From Lampris incognitus (taxonomy: Eukaryota; Chordata; Actinopteri; Lampriformes; Lampridae), in assembly GCF_029633865.1 (NCBI RefSeq), contig NC_079214.1:30884457-30948456 (forward strand): a DNA stretch of 64,000 nucleotides, given 5' to 3'. This document shows, in pieces, positions 23,020 to 32,859 of the stretch; within the stretch, counting starts at the first letter, position 1; every line of letters starts with the position of its first letter. The notes below the pieces were generated by a model. That model was not told where the DNA came from, made no database searches, and was given only the letters and a program-made list of their open reading frames with translations. A program made the translations under genes and the position numbers.

Positions 23020-24155
23020 ACCACATAGCCATTGGTTCAGACTTGTGGACAACACCTGGGTTAAAATCAAATCTCAGGATGTATCACGTTTCACCGACCA
23101 CATTAACTCTGTGGACAACCACATCAAGTTCACAAGGGAGGATAGGGGAAATTATAGGTAAGCCTTCTTAGACTGTGAAATTGCAATTGGTGATGGGCGA
23201 TACTTCATGGTTGATGTTTACTGCAAACCAACACATACTGATCAGTACTTAAGGTTTGACTCTCCTCATCCACTGGAGCACAAACTAGGAGTCATCAGGA
23301 CACTGTACCACCAAGCTGACAATGTCCCCACTGACATAGCTGTTTAATGTGGGAGAAATCCTGTTTAATGTGGGATTTCTCCCACATTAAACAGGCCCGG
23401 TTAAATGTGGTTATCCTAACTAGGCGTTTGTCAAAGACAGGAAGACGCCCAAACAGTGCACCAGCCAATCGAAGAGAGGAGAAGGACAACAGCTGCTTAA
23501 GCGTAAACCAGTGGTGATTCCATATGTGTCGGAAAAGCTGACATGCGTATTTTCAAGTCTAAGTTGCTTTCAAACCCCAAAACATGCTGCGCCAGAAGTT
23601 GGTCCACCCCAAGGATTATGTCCTCTGGCACAAACAGAGCAATATAGTAGTGTAAGCTATTAAGTGCCAGGAGGATTGCCATGACCTCTGTACATTGGGG
23701 GAACTAAACAGACACTGGCCAAAATCGCACAACACAGTAGAGCTAACGCCAGGCCAGGACTCCTCGGTCGAGACCCATCTACAGGCCAGTGGCCACTTTT
23801 CCAGGGATGAGGATGTGCATATCCTTGATAGGGAGGAACGATGGTTTGAGCGGGGAGTCAAATAAACTATCTATGTTAAGAGGGAATGACCATCCCTGAA
23901 CCGGAGGGAGGGGGGGGGGGGCTAAGAGTACATCTGTTGTCATTTTACAATGCTGTGATTGCAACAATCCTTAAACCTCTGTGAATACTACATATGGCCT
24001 TTGAAACTCTAGTTAAAGGTCACACCCATATTTGCATATGAAACTGGTCATTAGTTTCGGTTGTTAGGCACTGTATTGTTTATAAAGGTGGGGATACCTG
24101 CAGACAGCTTAGACTGAAGATGTCATTTAGTTGAGTGATGAAACGTGTCTGTCAA
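23020..24155 (+). mobile_element. Penelope-like retroelement, 3' part with GIY-YIG remnant
   Basis: The plus strand encodes DNTWVKIKSQDVSRFTDHIN, then FLDCEIAIGDGRYFMVDVYC and KPTHTDQYLRFDSPHPLEHK, followed by NMLRQKLVHPKD and HILDREERWFERGVK. That is the order of the RT end and GIY-YIG endonuclease region of fish Penelope-like elements. The RT catalytic VDD box reads VDN. Stops and shifts interrupt the frame near 23157 and 23346, and in the GIY-YIG region. The 3' end contains TGAGTGATGAAACG, usual for these elements. An inverted repeat is inserted at 23341-23393. Confidence 0.8.
23341..23393. repeat. Perfect inverted repeat, 21-bp arms, 11-nt loop
   Basis: Arms 23341-23361 and 23373-23393 are exact complements. 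The 11-nt loop TGTTTAATGTG repeats the first 11 bases of the left arm. It interrupts the Penelope-like element. Confidence 0.97.
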
Positions 24156-24309
24156 TAAACATATACAAATGAACTGATTAAACGTTCTTTGATTCTTATC
24201 TTATTGTTTCCACTTCTCTTTGTTGCAGTTTCCAAAATTTGCCAAAAATAATTTCACTGTTCATTGTATTTGTACATAAAGTATGTGATAAATAAACCTT
24301 TGAATTTTG

Positions 24310-25210
24310 ACTCTTGAATCTGTAATGTTGGTGGAAAGAACTTGAGATGATGTCTACTTTGTAACATGGCACATTATCCTGCTGGAAGCAGCCACTAGTG
24401 AATGGGTAGACTGTGGCCATAATGGGATGCACATGGTCAGCAAGAATGCTCAGGTACACTGCGTTATTCAAATGATGCTCAACTGGTACTAAAGGGTCAA
24501 GTATCAATTCCAAATGGTATTAACATGTGCCAAGAACATATTTCCAACATCAATACACCACCATCACAAGCCTGTGTCATTGACATGCAGGTTGATTCAT
24601 GAGTTCCTGCTGTGTATGCCAATTTCTGCCCCTACCATCTGCATGTCACAGCAGAACTCGAAATTCATCAGACCAGACAATGTTTTTCCAAAATGGCCAC
24701 ATTGCCTCATCTTCCTGTTCTTAGCTGACAGCTTAACTGTAGCCCATCCACTTAAAAGTTTGGCAAGTTGTAAATTCAGATATGCTCCTCTACACACCAC
24801 TGTTGTAAAGAGTGGTTATTTGAGTATTTCTGACTTACCTGTCAGCTTGATTAAGTCTGGCCATTCTCCTCTGACCGCTATCATTAAAAAGGTTTTTATA
24901 CTCACAGAAGTGCCATTCACTGGATGTTCTTTGACGTTCTCATTTTTAAAAAAATCTAGTGTAGTGCATGAAAATCCCAGGTGGTCAGCAACTTCTGAGA
25001 TGCTGGAACCACCACGTCTGGCACCAACAATCATTCCACGGTCAAGTGCCTTTAGATCATACATCTTCGTCATTCTGATGTTTGGTTGAACAGCAACTGA
25101 ACCTTTTGACCATGTCTGCATGCTTTATAAATTGAGTTGCAGCCGCATGAGCCATTGTTTGGCTATTAGTGTTGAGGAGCAGGTATATCTAATAAAGTGG
25201 CCACTGAGTG
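24310..25210 (-). mobile_element. Decayed Tc1-like transposon
   Basis: The right end reads (minus) ACACTCAGTGGCCACTTTAT, a common teleost Tc1 terminus, next to TA. Minus-strand frames carry YDLKALDRGMIVGARRGGSS (paired-like DNA-binding start), LSAKNRKMRQCGHF in the middle and VYPFTSGCFQQDNVPCYKV (second catalytic Asp region of the DDE nuclease) at the left. Stops and shifts separate these pieces. I could not find the left terminal repeat, so it is truncated or diverged there. Confidence 0.8.
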
Positions 25211-25213
25211 TAT

Positions 25214-26178
25214 ATTTGGCTGTTTCCTTTGCCACCCCCACCCCCTCGAGCCTTGTATGTCATCCTGCCTGTTGTCTTGATCCTTTTCTTCCTACAAGCC
25301 TTCAGTCCACCCAATCTCCTCTTTCCCTCACTTAAATGTTCAATTTCTTCCTCCTTTGATCCCTCTATCTCTATTGCCATGTCTTCCTTTCATCCCCAGA
25401 ACCATCAACCTCCTCCTTCAATTGTCCTTGTGTTATCCAACATTTTCTTTATATATGAGTACACAGTTTTAATCCATGCTCATCACTTACCCTTCTTGGC
25501 TCAAAACTAAAAACACCAGAAATTAGATATGAAAACAATTTGGCTTTTACTATACAGACTTCATACCCCCAAGTCATAATATCCAGATTGTGTGTGTGTG
25601 TGTGTGTAGGTGGTAAAAATGTTCCCTGCCTCCCATTGGGTTGAGGCCAGTGAGGCCCTCGGGGCTGTGCTGTCCAATCCCCTCCATGCTGCGTTTCTAT
25701 AGGATTGAATTAACCTCCTGCCTCTCTACACAGTACGCCTATACGCAACGACACAGCCATCCAAACACATAACCACACAAACACTTTCTCCATGCCAATC
25801 ACCTCTTCCCCGTTTCAGATTTTATTCACTTTTCTGGGTCCGTATTAACCTGAGGTCTTTCCAGCTGCTATCTCCAGGTCAGCTCACAATCCCAAATGCA
25901 AAAGATTTGTTGAATTCCCTGTTTCTTTAACTGTAGATCGAGACACAAACTGAGTCACAGGTGAAGACCGTCATAGTGTGGTGGCATGCCTATATACGTT
26001 GTGATTCAGCGGGTGGACGATAGCATACTCTCTTAAATAGTTTTTGTCCCGGCTTTAACAAGCGATAGGATGACCCAGCTAACACTTACCTCGTGTATTG
26101 TGACACAGCAAATGATAGATTACATTTGTAATTTGTTTGCAGAAACACAACGTTAATTCTTGAAGTTACGCTCCTCAG
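25214..26178. other. Intergenic stretch without recognisable genes
   Basis: Unique DNA with a short TG tract at 25591-25608. No open frame with recognisable homology. Confidence 0.5.
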
Positions 26179-26755
26179 TAGTGCTGCGGGATTCATCTAA
26201 TCGCAATCGTGATGTCAGCCTGTGTAATTATATAACCGCAAAAGGCTGCGTCTGTTTGTGTGCTGTCTGCATATCTACTACTACTACTTTCGGCTGCTCC
26301 CGTTAGCAAATATTTTTTTCTCCCGCTAGGGGTCGCAACAGCAGCTCGTCCGTTTACATCTCTTCCTGACTGCATATCTGCGCCCATAATTAAGAGATGA
26401 CCAATCAGTCTCTGTTGAGGCAGTGTAGCGTGCGCAGTCTACGGTCACATGACCATCTGGTGTGCTGTGTGCAGACCACAAAGGGGGAAAATGGATACAG
26501 ATGACAACGAGCAGGTTGACTCTGATGAACTGGGGGGGGCGACCTCTGTTATATGGCGATATTTTGGATTCAAGCTTAGCGTTATTGAGCAAAAAGAGGT
26601 ACTCTATAAAACATGCAAAATGAAAGTCGCTACATGTCGCTTCAAAATTGTATTACTTGTATATGAATAAATTTGTTTATTATATTGCAATCGTAAATCA
26701 CGATATTGTCCACAATAATCGCAATATGACTTTTTCACCAAATCGTGCGGCACTA
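26179..26755 (+). mobile_element. Internally deleted hAT transposon with a BED-finger exon remnant
   Basis: The left end TAGTGCTGCGGGATT and right end (reverse complement) TAGTGCCGCACGATT form short inverted repeats. Imperfect flanks TCCTCAG and TCTCAG may be the remains of a target duplication. Inside, the plus frame from 26491 reads MDTDDNEQVDSDELGG, then SVIWRYFGF and VLYKTCKMKVAT. This looks like the start of an Ac-like/ZBED-type transposase with the BED finger, and the rest is missing. A non-autonomous derivative is most likely. Confidence 0.65.
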
Positions 26756-27090
26756 TCTCAGGCATAAATGCTGTATAAGCATGATTCTTCAATTTAGGGC
26801 ACCTTTGGCTTTTGAAATTTTGAAAAAATAAGAAATACATTTCTTTAAAAAAAAAATTTTCTTCAAAGACTCTATTAAGTGGTCTGGGACAAATAGCATA
26901 GCTTTGATCGTCCTACAAAATCAGTCTGATGATACTTTTTTTCAAAGTTGTAACCGCAAAATGTGATGGTAATGGTTTTGGAGAAAAAGTTTGCTGAGTC
27001 TTAGATTTGCTAACCTAACTTGTTCGCTAGCATACAATGCACGATGATTACGTGAATAAAGTGATATTTCTTATTTCTGAACTAAAATAC
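26756..27090. other. Short unique spacer
   Basis: Nothing recognisable apart from a poly-A/T patch near 26848-26861. Confidence 0.5.
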
Positions 27091-28048
27091 TGTAACGTAC
27101 ACGAATAAGTAGACACGTTAGCTAATGGGTCAGACCCTTTAGTTGGCTAATGGGTCGGACCCTTTAGTCGACTGTTAACGTTGTCGCCCGCGGTGCGGGA
27201 GATAAGGGTTCGCGTGGCGGTTCCCGGGCTGCCCCCCCCCCCAAATTCGCTGCATTGGTGTCAGAAGTGGGATGGTGAGACCGTGAGGTCATCGGAAGCA
27301 CGTGCGCCCAGAGGCGTGAGGGAGCTGATATGCTGAAGCGCTTCCCGAAGGAGTGGGGTAGTGTAACGTGCATGGAAAGTTGACACGTTAGCCCTGGCTA
27401 ATGGCTTGGACCCTTTGGTCGACTGGTTAACGTTGTTGCCCGCGATGCGGGAGATATGGGTTCGCGTCCCGGCTGCGGCGGTTCCCACACTGCCCCCGCG
27501 ATGCGGGAGATAAATGCAGCGAATCAGGGGGGCAGCCCAGGAACCGTCACCACACGTGTCTACTTATCCATGCACGTTACACTACCCTCCTCCTTCGGGA
27601 AGCGCATCCGCGGGCATCCCAGTTCTGACACCAACGTAGCGAACTCAGGGGGGCAACCGAGAACCGCCACCACAGCCGGGACGCCAACCCGTATCTCCCG
27701 CACCGCAAGCGACAACGTTAACCAGCCGACTAAAGGGTCCGACCCGTAACGTGTCTACTTACCCGTGCACGTTACACTACCCCCCTCCTTCGGGAAGCGC
27801 GTCCCCGGGCTTCAGCATATCAGCTCCCTCACGCCTCTGGGCGCACGCGCTTCCGATGACCTCACGGTCTCACCATCCCACTTCTGACACCAATGCAGCG
27901 AATCAGGGGAACAAGCGCAGGAACCGTCGCCACAGCCGGGACGCGAACCTGTATCTGCCGCACCCCGGGCGACAACGTTAACCAGTCGACTAAAGGGTCC
28001 GACCCATTAGCCATGGGCTAACGTGTCTACTTATCCATGCACGTTACA
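27091..28048. mobile_element. TRIM-like LTR element, inverted compound array of five LTRs
   Basis: Reading left to right: LTR A (+) 27091-27254; internal 1 (+) 27255-27361; LTR B (+) from 27362, broken near 27504; LTR C (-) 27515-27581, lacking its tRNA-like part; internal 2 (-) 27582-27634, shortened; LTR D (-) 27635-27776; internal 3 (-) 27777-27893; LTR E (-) 27894-28048. Full LTRs start TGTAACGT and end CTACA or CTGCA. The primer binding site TGGTGTCAGAAGTGGGAT follows LTR A at 27256-27273 and is seen inverted at 27875-27892 and, with changes, at 27616-27633. A GGAG-GGGTAG polypurine tract precedes LTR B. The whole block is bracketed by ATAC at 27087-27090 and 28049-28052. There is no protein-coding capacity. 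Confidence 0.85.
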
Positions 28049-28052
28049 ATAC

Positions 28053-28671
28053 TCAATTAGTAACTTGTTTGGTAATGACGCCTAATAAACATACTATCAG
28101 ATCAGGACATATAAATCTTCAAATTACTTACATTTGTGGACATGAAAAAGTCATGCTTCTGCCATGACTGGTCATGCGCCTCTGGCACTTCTTATTTCCA
28201 TGGCAACCACATTGTCGTTGTTTGAAAAAACGTTATTGCTCTCTAAAATGTTCGGTGTGATGGTAATGATGAGGGACAGCGATATTTAACTATGAAAATG
28301 TGCAAATTGCACATATATAAGCCATACGAATTTTAAATGGGTCTTTTTAAACTATTACGACAAAATGCAAAGTAAAGCTTAGATGAATTTAACCATTTTT
28401 ATTACTTTATTATAGAGGGGAAGTTAAAAATCTGGGTTGGGGACAAGCCCAAAAACAGTGAAATTCTGGCACATTTGACTTTTCAGCATACTGAAAAAGT
28501 ATTAAAATGAGACACAAATGTTTTTTCATTGCTAACACAGCCTAACTGTAACAAACACAGTAATATATTTTTCAAAAAACATGTTTTTTTTTAAAATTCA
28601 CCCTGGGGACAGAAAAACTCCCTTAATTGGAGAATTACCCATTAAACTTGCACTGAAAATTATATGGCCAT
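28053..28671. other. Spacer with an 84-bp copy of BEL integrase sequence
   Basis: Mostly unique AT-rich DNA. Segment 28132-28215 is nearly identical to 30235-30318 inside the BEL integrase frame, same orientation, although this spacer is outside the BEL element. Confidence 0.8.
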
Positions 28672-29118
28672 TATTCTGTCCTCGGCACATGAGTTCTGTG
28701 CAGTGCCTAGACAGATAGCTAACACGAACGAGGAACAAAGCTTTCCACTGGAGTAGTTTAATCACTCGTTGCAATTTTGTAAAACTGAAACACACAAAGC
28801 ACAATGTGAACACATTAAAATAAGAATATTAAACAATTGTGACCTCAATTAACATGTTTCTTTTACAGGTACCCTCACCAGGATCAGCATTCACAAGGGT
28901 AAGTACAATCCAAATTTCAACATAACAAACTTTTCCTATGTAACAATAAACTATAGCTCTATTAATAGAGAACTTCCTTCCAGTTTCAAATAATGATGGG
29001 TAAGTATATGGTAGGTAAACTACAGAGCACACTAAACAGAACAATGAATGTGATGCACAGCTATCAGCAAGTAACGTCAGGCTACCATGCACGAGGCTAG
29101 GCTAACGGTATATAGCTA

Positions 29119-29198
<80 letters not shown>

Positions 29199-29514
29199 CA
29201 ACCGACGTAACGTTAAACACTCATAGAAACCCATGACTTAACTTTTCCCATACCACACATTCATTTCTAACTTAAACACGAAATAGCGCCATACTTACTG
29301 ATAGATCTACTCTACGGGACACAAAAAACAACTGTAGAGCACATCCATTAACGTTAGTTTTCTGTTTTCAGGCGAACTCATACTGAAAGGAGATGCCGTT
29401 ATGACAACATGGGCTGGCACCGCATCACTTCCTTGCAGGAGCAATAACCCTTCCGCCAGCAGGTGGCACTATAGTATCAAAACACTAATAACAGAAATGA
29501 CAGGAGTCAGCACA
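28672..29514 (-). repeat. BEL/Pao 3' LTR
   Basis: 843 bp, matching 41972-42918 apart from the solo LTR, CA-repeat length and scattered substitutions. It contains a (CA) tract of about 36 units (29123-29195), where the other LTR has only about 11. Confidence 0.92.
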
Positions 29515-29542
29515 CTCCCCACTTGGTATCTAAATACCACTT

Positions 29543-30472
29543 TTACACCTTTTCTTTTCGTATGAGTAAAACCACATCACTGATCGGCCTAAGGTACTCC
29601 TTTACTATCCCTTGGCTAACAGTCTTCACTGAGACCTTACGGACCTTACTGTCAGAGCTGGGAAAGGACTTAACTATAAGTCCAAGGGGCCACTTGTTAT
29701 GTTTGGAGTGAATGTCCTTCATCAGAATAACATCACCCTCTTGTAGGATAGGCATTTCCTTGGTCCACTTTCTGCGCAATTGAAGAGTTGCCAAGTACTC
29801 CTGTTTCCACCTTTTCCAGAAGGAGTCTGCTAAACTCTGGACCTGGCGCCACTGTACTTTGCACAAGTGATCCAATTCAAAGTCGCCTGGAGGAGTGGGC
29901 GTTCCTTTCACCTTCTGTGTTAGAAGAGCGGCAGGAGAGAGCATTTCGGGTATCTCTGCATCATATGAGATCGGAACCAGAGGTCTGGAGTTCATGATGG
30001 CCATAACTTCGGCCATTAAGGTAGTTAGGCCTTCATGGGTGAGTCTAATAGCTCCATCCTTCACCAGCAGAGCATCCAGGATGCGTCTGGCCACACCTAT
30101 CAATCTTTCCCATGCACCTCCCATGTGCGAGGAATGGGGAGCATTAAATGTCCATGTGCACCCCTGGTCTTGCAAGTAGCTTTTGATCTCTGGATCATCT
30201 GTGTTGATCTGCAGCTCTCTGCATGCACCGATGAAATTTGTGGACATGAAAAAGTCATGCTTCTGCCATGACTGGTCATGCGCCTCTGGCACTTCGTATT
30301 TCCATGGCAACCACATTGGGGGTCTAAATCTGAGATGTTTCACAGGTCCACGTATAGATAGGAAGCGCCTCAATGCGTTGATAAAACTCGAAGTTGATAT
30401 AGATTCGATAACTTCCAAGTGGACGGCTCTCGTACTTAGACAAGCAAATATGACGGCCCACCTTTTGCTCTC
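29543..30472 (-). CDS. BEL/Pao integrase, C-terminal part, with an internal 84-bp insertion
   Basis: The frame resumes immediately left of the Gypsy 3' LTR (the first words are AVIFACLSTRAVHLEVIES) and ends at a stop at 29543. It includes INALRRFLSIRGPVKHLR, TNFIGACREL, SSHMGGAWERLIGVARRI (catalytic Glu region), and a C-terminal domain with GDVILMKD and WPLGLIVKSFPS. Between HLR and TNF lies about 29 residues that do not belong to a BEL integrase. They replace the usual (S/C)DxG, so the second catalytic Asp is missing. The inserted DNA matches 28132-28215. Confidence 0.88.
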   Translation of the reverse strand, partial: ESKRWAVIFACLSTRAVHLEVIESISTSSFINALRRFLSIRGPVKHLRFRPPMWLPWKYEVPEAHDQSWQKHDFFMSTNFIGACRELQINTDDPEIKSYLQDQGCTWTFNAPHSSHMGGAWERLIGVARRILDALLVKDGAIRLTHEGLTTLMAEVMAIMNSRPLVPISYDAEIPEMLSPAALLTQKVKGTPTPPGDFELDHLCKVQWRQVQSLADSFWKRWKQEYLATLQLRRKWTKEMPILQEGDVILMKDIHSKHNKWPLGLIVKSFPSSDSKVRKVSVKTVSQGIVKEYLRPISDVVLLIRKEKV

Positions 30473-30663
30473 TGAAGTAATACTTGGGGTAGTATTGGTC
30501 GAGGATCAATGACCACACCGGGTTATAGAACTCAGGTTTAATCGCGGCTTGGTAGGCAGACGTAATAACCATACATGGTAGTGGTGTAACCATAATAACA
30601 GTCCGGGTAGTACATAACACCTAGTGTAGTTCCAGTGTATATACATGGCGTTATATCACTACA
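30473..30663 (-). repeat. Gypsy 3' LTR
   Basis: 191 bp, near-identical to 34975-35165. Confidence 0.95.
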
Positions 30664-30742
30664 TCCCCCCTGTTTAGTTTTAAATTTTTACAGTATCAAA
30701 ATACAAACATATTCAGAGCCCTCCTTTTGTGTGTGATTGTCT

Positions 30743-32851
30743 CTACTCATAGTCCTTGTAGTGAGCTGGTTTGGAAACAGCTCTTCCATATCTTGTGCGT
30801 ACTGTCTTGTGTGTTTCACAGGTTTGGCTGGAAGAAGTTCCAGCTACATGAGTGTCCCGTTGAGGTTCTGTGAAGCGGGTTCTTGTGCTCCTCAGTGCAT
30901 GGGGGTGGTGAATTTCCCGCAGGTGGCTCCTGCCACGTCTGAGTTTGTTCCCATTTGATGTTTGCACAATGTAGCTCCTTGGCTCATCGCACTTTTGTAC
31001 GATGGTGGCTGGATACCAAGTCCCTTTTTCCTTGTTTAGGACAGATATGTGCTGTCCGGGACCGAGTGGAGGTAGTTCTCTGCTGCTGCTGCGGTCATGA
31101 TGTTCCTTCATGTTTGCTGTTCTCTGCTCCAGGTGGAGTCGGTTTTCCTCCTTGCCTGGGTCCCCTCGACTCGGCAGCAGGGTGGTGACTGGCCTTCCGA
31201 AGATCAGTTCTGCTGGTGATGGTAGTTTACTGTTGATGGGTGTTGCTCTGACCTGTAGTAAGGCAACTTGTATGTTACCTCCTTGTCTCATGGTTTTCTT
31301 CACAATGGATTTGATGTGTCGCACATGCCTCTCAATGAATCCATTGCTTTTTGGATAGTGGGGTGAGCTTGTCACGTGCCTGATTCCCCAGTCAGCCGTG
31401 AATTTCTGGAACGCGTGCCCTGTGTACTGGGGTCCATTATCTGTAAGTATCTCGTCAGGCCTTCCAAAAAGAGACATGTACATTTCCATTTTTTGTGCAA
31501 CTGCCCGGCTGGACACAGGCATGGGCATTTCATCCACTAGAGGGAACTTAGAATATCTGTCCACAATCAGTAAATACTGATGTCCATCGATCTCGAATAG
31601 ATCAGAAGCTAGGGATTGCCATGGTTTTGACGGTGTGTTGTGTGGGTTGAGAGGTTGCTTTGGATTTGCATCCTGATGTTCCACGCATACGCTACATGAC
31701 CTGCAGACTCTTTCGATGTCATCGTTCATTCTGATCCAGTAGACACTTTCTCTCGCCAGTCGCCGTGTCTTTTCGATGCCCTGTTGTCCTACATGCAGCT
31801 GTTCGAGTATAGAATCAGTCATGGAGTCTGGGATGAGCACCTGTCTGCCTTTGAATATGACTCCTGCTTCAACTGCGAGCTCATCTCTGAATGACCAGTA
31901 CTCACGTAGTTGTCTTGGTAGAGCTTTGATGTTGTCTGGCCATCCCTGGTGGATCAGCTCTTTCAGTGCATTGAGTCTGGGGTCGCTGGTGGTTTCCGTG
32001 CGGAGTGTGTCCTGTTTCTCGGGAGAGAAGTTTATCATTGCAACAGTGAGCATCTCTGGATCCTCGACTTCTGCCTCTATTCCGTCAATGCGCTCGTCCA
32101 GCTCGATGTTGCTGTTGTTCTCAGGGTTGGGTAGTCGGCTGAGTGTGTCTGCCAGGACCATCTGGTTTCCTGGTCGATATGTGACCTCGTAGTTGTATCC
32201 TTGTGTTTTTATCAGCATTCGCTGAAGCCGTGGCAGGGCGGCATGCAGTGGCTTTGTGCATATGGTAACGAGGGGTTTGTGGTCTGTAACTACAATGAAT
32301 GACTTCCCATACAGGTAGGTATGGTATCGCTGCATTCCATAGACTATGGCCAGCATTTCTCGCTCTATGTTGCTGTACCTGGATTGGCAGTCATCCAGTG
32401 TCTTTGAGCCAAAAGCTATGGGTCTTTTGTTCTGCACTAATGCCACGCCCAGTCCTTTTTGTGATGCATCGACCTCAAGTGTCAGAGGTGTGCTTGGATC
32501 GTAGTACTTCAGGCAGTCATGTTCGTGGATAACTGATTTCAGGTCCTCAAAGCTCTTTTGGTGGTCAGTGTCCCATGTCCAAGGCACGTCACTTTTCAGC
32601 AGCACCCTCAGTGTGTGTGCTTTGTCTGCGAACTTTGGGATGTAGGATGACAGGTAGGTCAGCATCCCCAAGAATCTGCTCAGTTCATCTTTGTTCTGGG
32701 GTGTCGGCATTTTCTGGATGTCCCTGATTTTGGCTGGGTCAGGTTTGATACCTTTGTCTGTGTACAGGTTGCCAAAGAATGAGATGCTTGGCTGTTTGAT
32801 TGTGCACTTGTCACTGTTGAACACAATACCTGTCTTGGCTGCTCTCTCCAT
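30743..32851 (-). CDS. Gypsy RT end, RNase H and integrase
   Basis: A 702-codon frame to a stop at 30743. It has the RT thumb and connection (LSRFLGMLTYLSSYIPKF) and RNase H with LTLEVDASQKGLG, SNIEREMLAIVYGMQRYHTY and VVTDHKPL. The integrase has an HHCC zinc site (LHVGQQGIEKTRRLA, then CRSCSVCVEH) and catalytic ASDLFEIDG, LTDNGPQYTG and NGFIERHVR. The integrase catalytic triad is intact. The tail is basic and Ser/Thr-rich (HPHALRSTRTRFTEPQ) with no chromodomain that I can see. Confidence 0.93.
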   Translation of the reverse strand: MERAAKTGIVFNSDKCTIKQPSISFFGNLYTDKGIKPDPAKIRDIQKMPTPQNKDELSRFLGMLTYLSSYIPKFADKAHTLRVLLKSDVPWTWDTDHQKSFEDLKSVIHEHDCLKYYDPSTPLTLEVDASQKGLGVALVQNKRPIAFGSKTLDDCQSRYSNIEREMLAIVYGMQRYHTYLYGKSFIVVTDHKPLVTICTKPLHAALPRLQRMLIKTQGYNYEVTYRPGNQMVLADTLSRLPNPENNSNIELDERIDGIEAEVEDPEMLTVAMINFSPEKQDTLRTETTSDPRLNALKELIHQGWPDNIKALPRQLREYWSFRDELAVEAGVIFKGRQVLIPDSMTDSILEQLHVGQQGIEKTRRLARESVYWIRMNDDIERVCRSCSVCVEHQDANPKQPLNPHNTPSKPWQSLASDLFEIDGHQYLLIVDRYSKFPLVDEMPMPVSSRAVAQKMEMYMSLFGRPDEILTDNGPQYTGHAFQKFTADWGIRHVTSSPHYPKSNGFIERHVRHIKSIVKKTMRQGGNIQVALLQVRATPINSKLPSPAELIFGRPVTTLLPSRGDPGKEENRLHLEQRTANMKEHHDRSSSRELPPLGPGQHISVLNKEKGTWYPATIVQKCDEPRSYIVQTSNGNKLRRGRSHLREIHHPHALRSTRTRFTEPQRDTHVAGTSSSQTCETHKTVRTRYGRAVSKPAHYKDYE

Positions 32852-32859
32852 CAGGTTGG

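Noticed and set aside
24514-25089. 191-codon plus-strand ORF
   Set aside because: It is antisense to a decayed Tc1 transposase recognised on the minus strand.
27456-27981. Plus-strand ORFs across the TRIM array
   Set aside because: They run through LTRs, primer sites and inverted junctions and share no protein homology.
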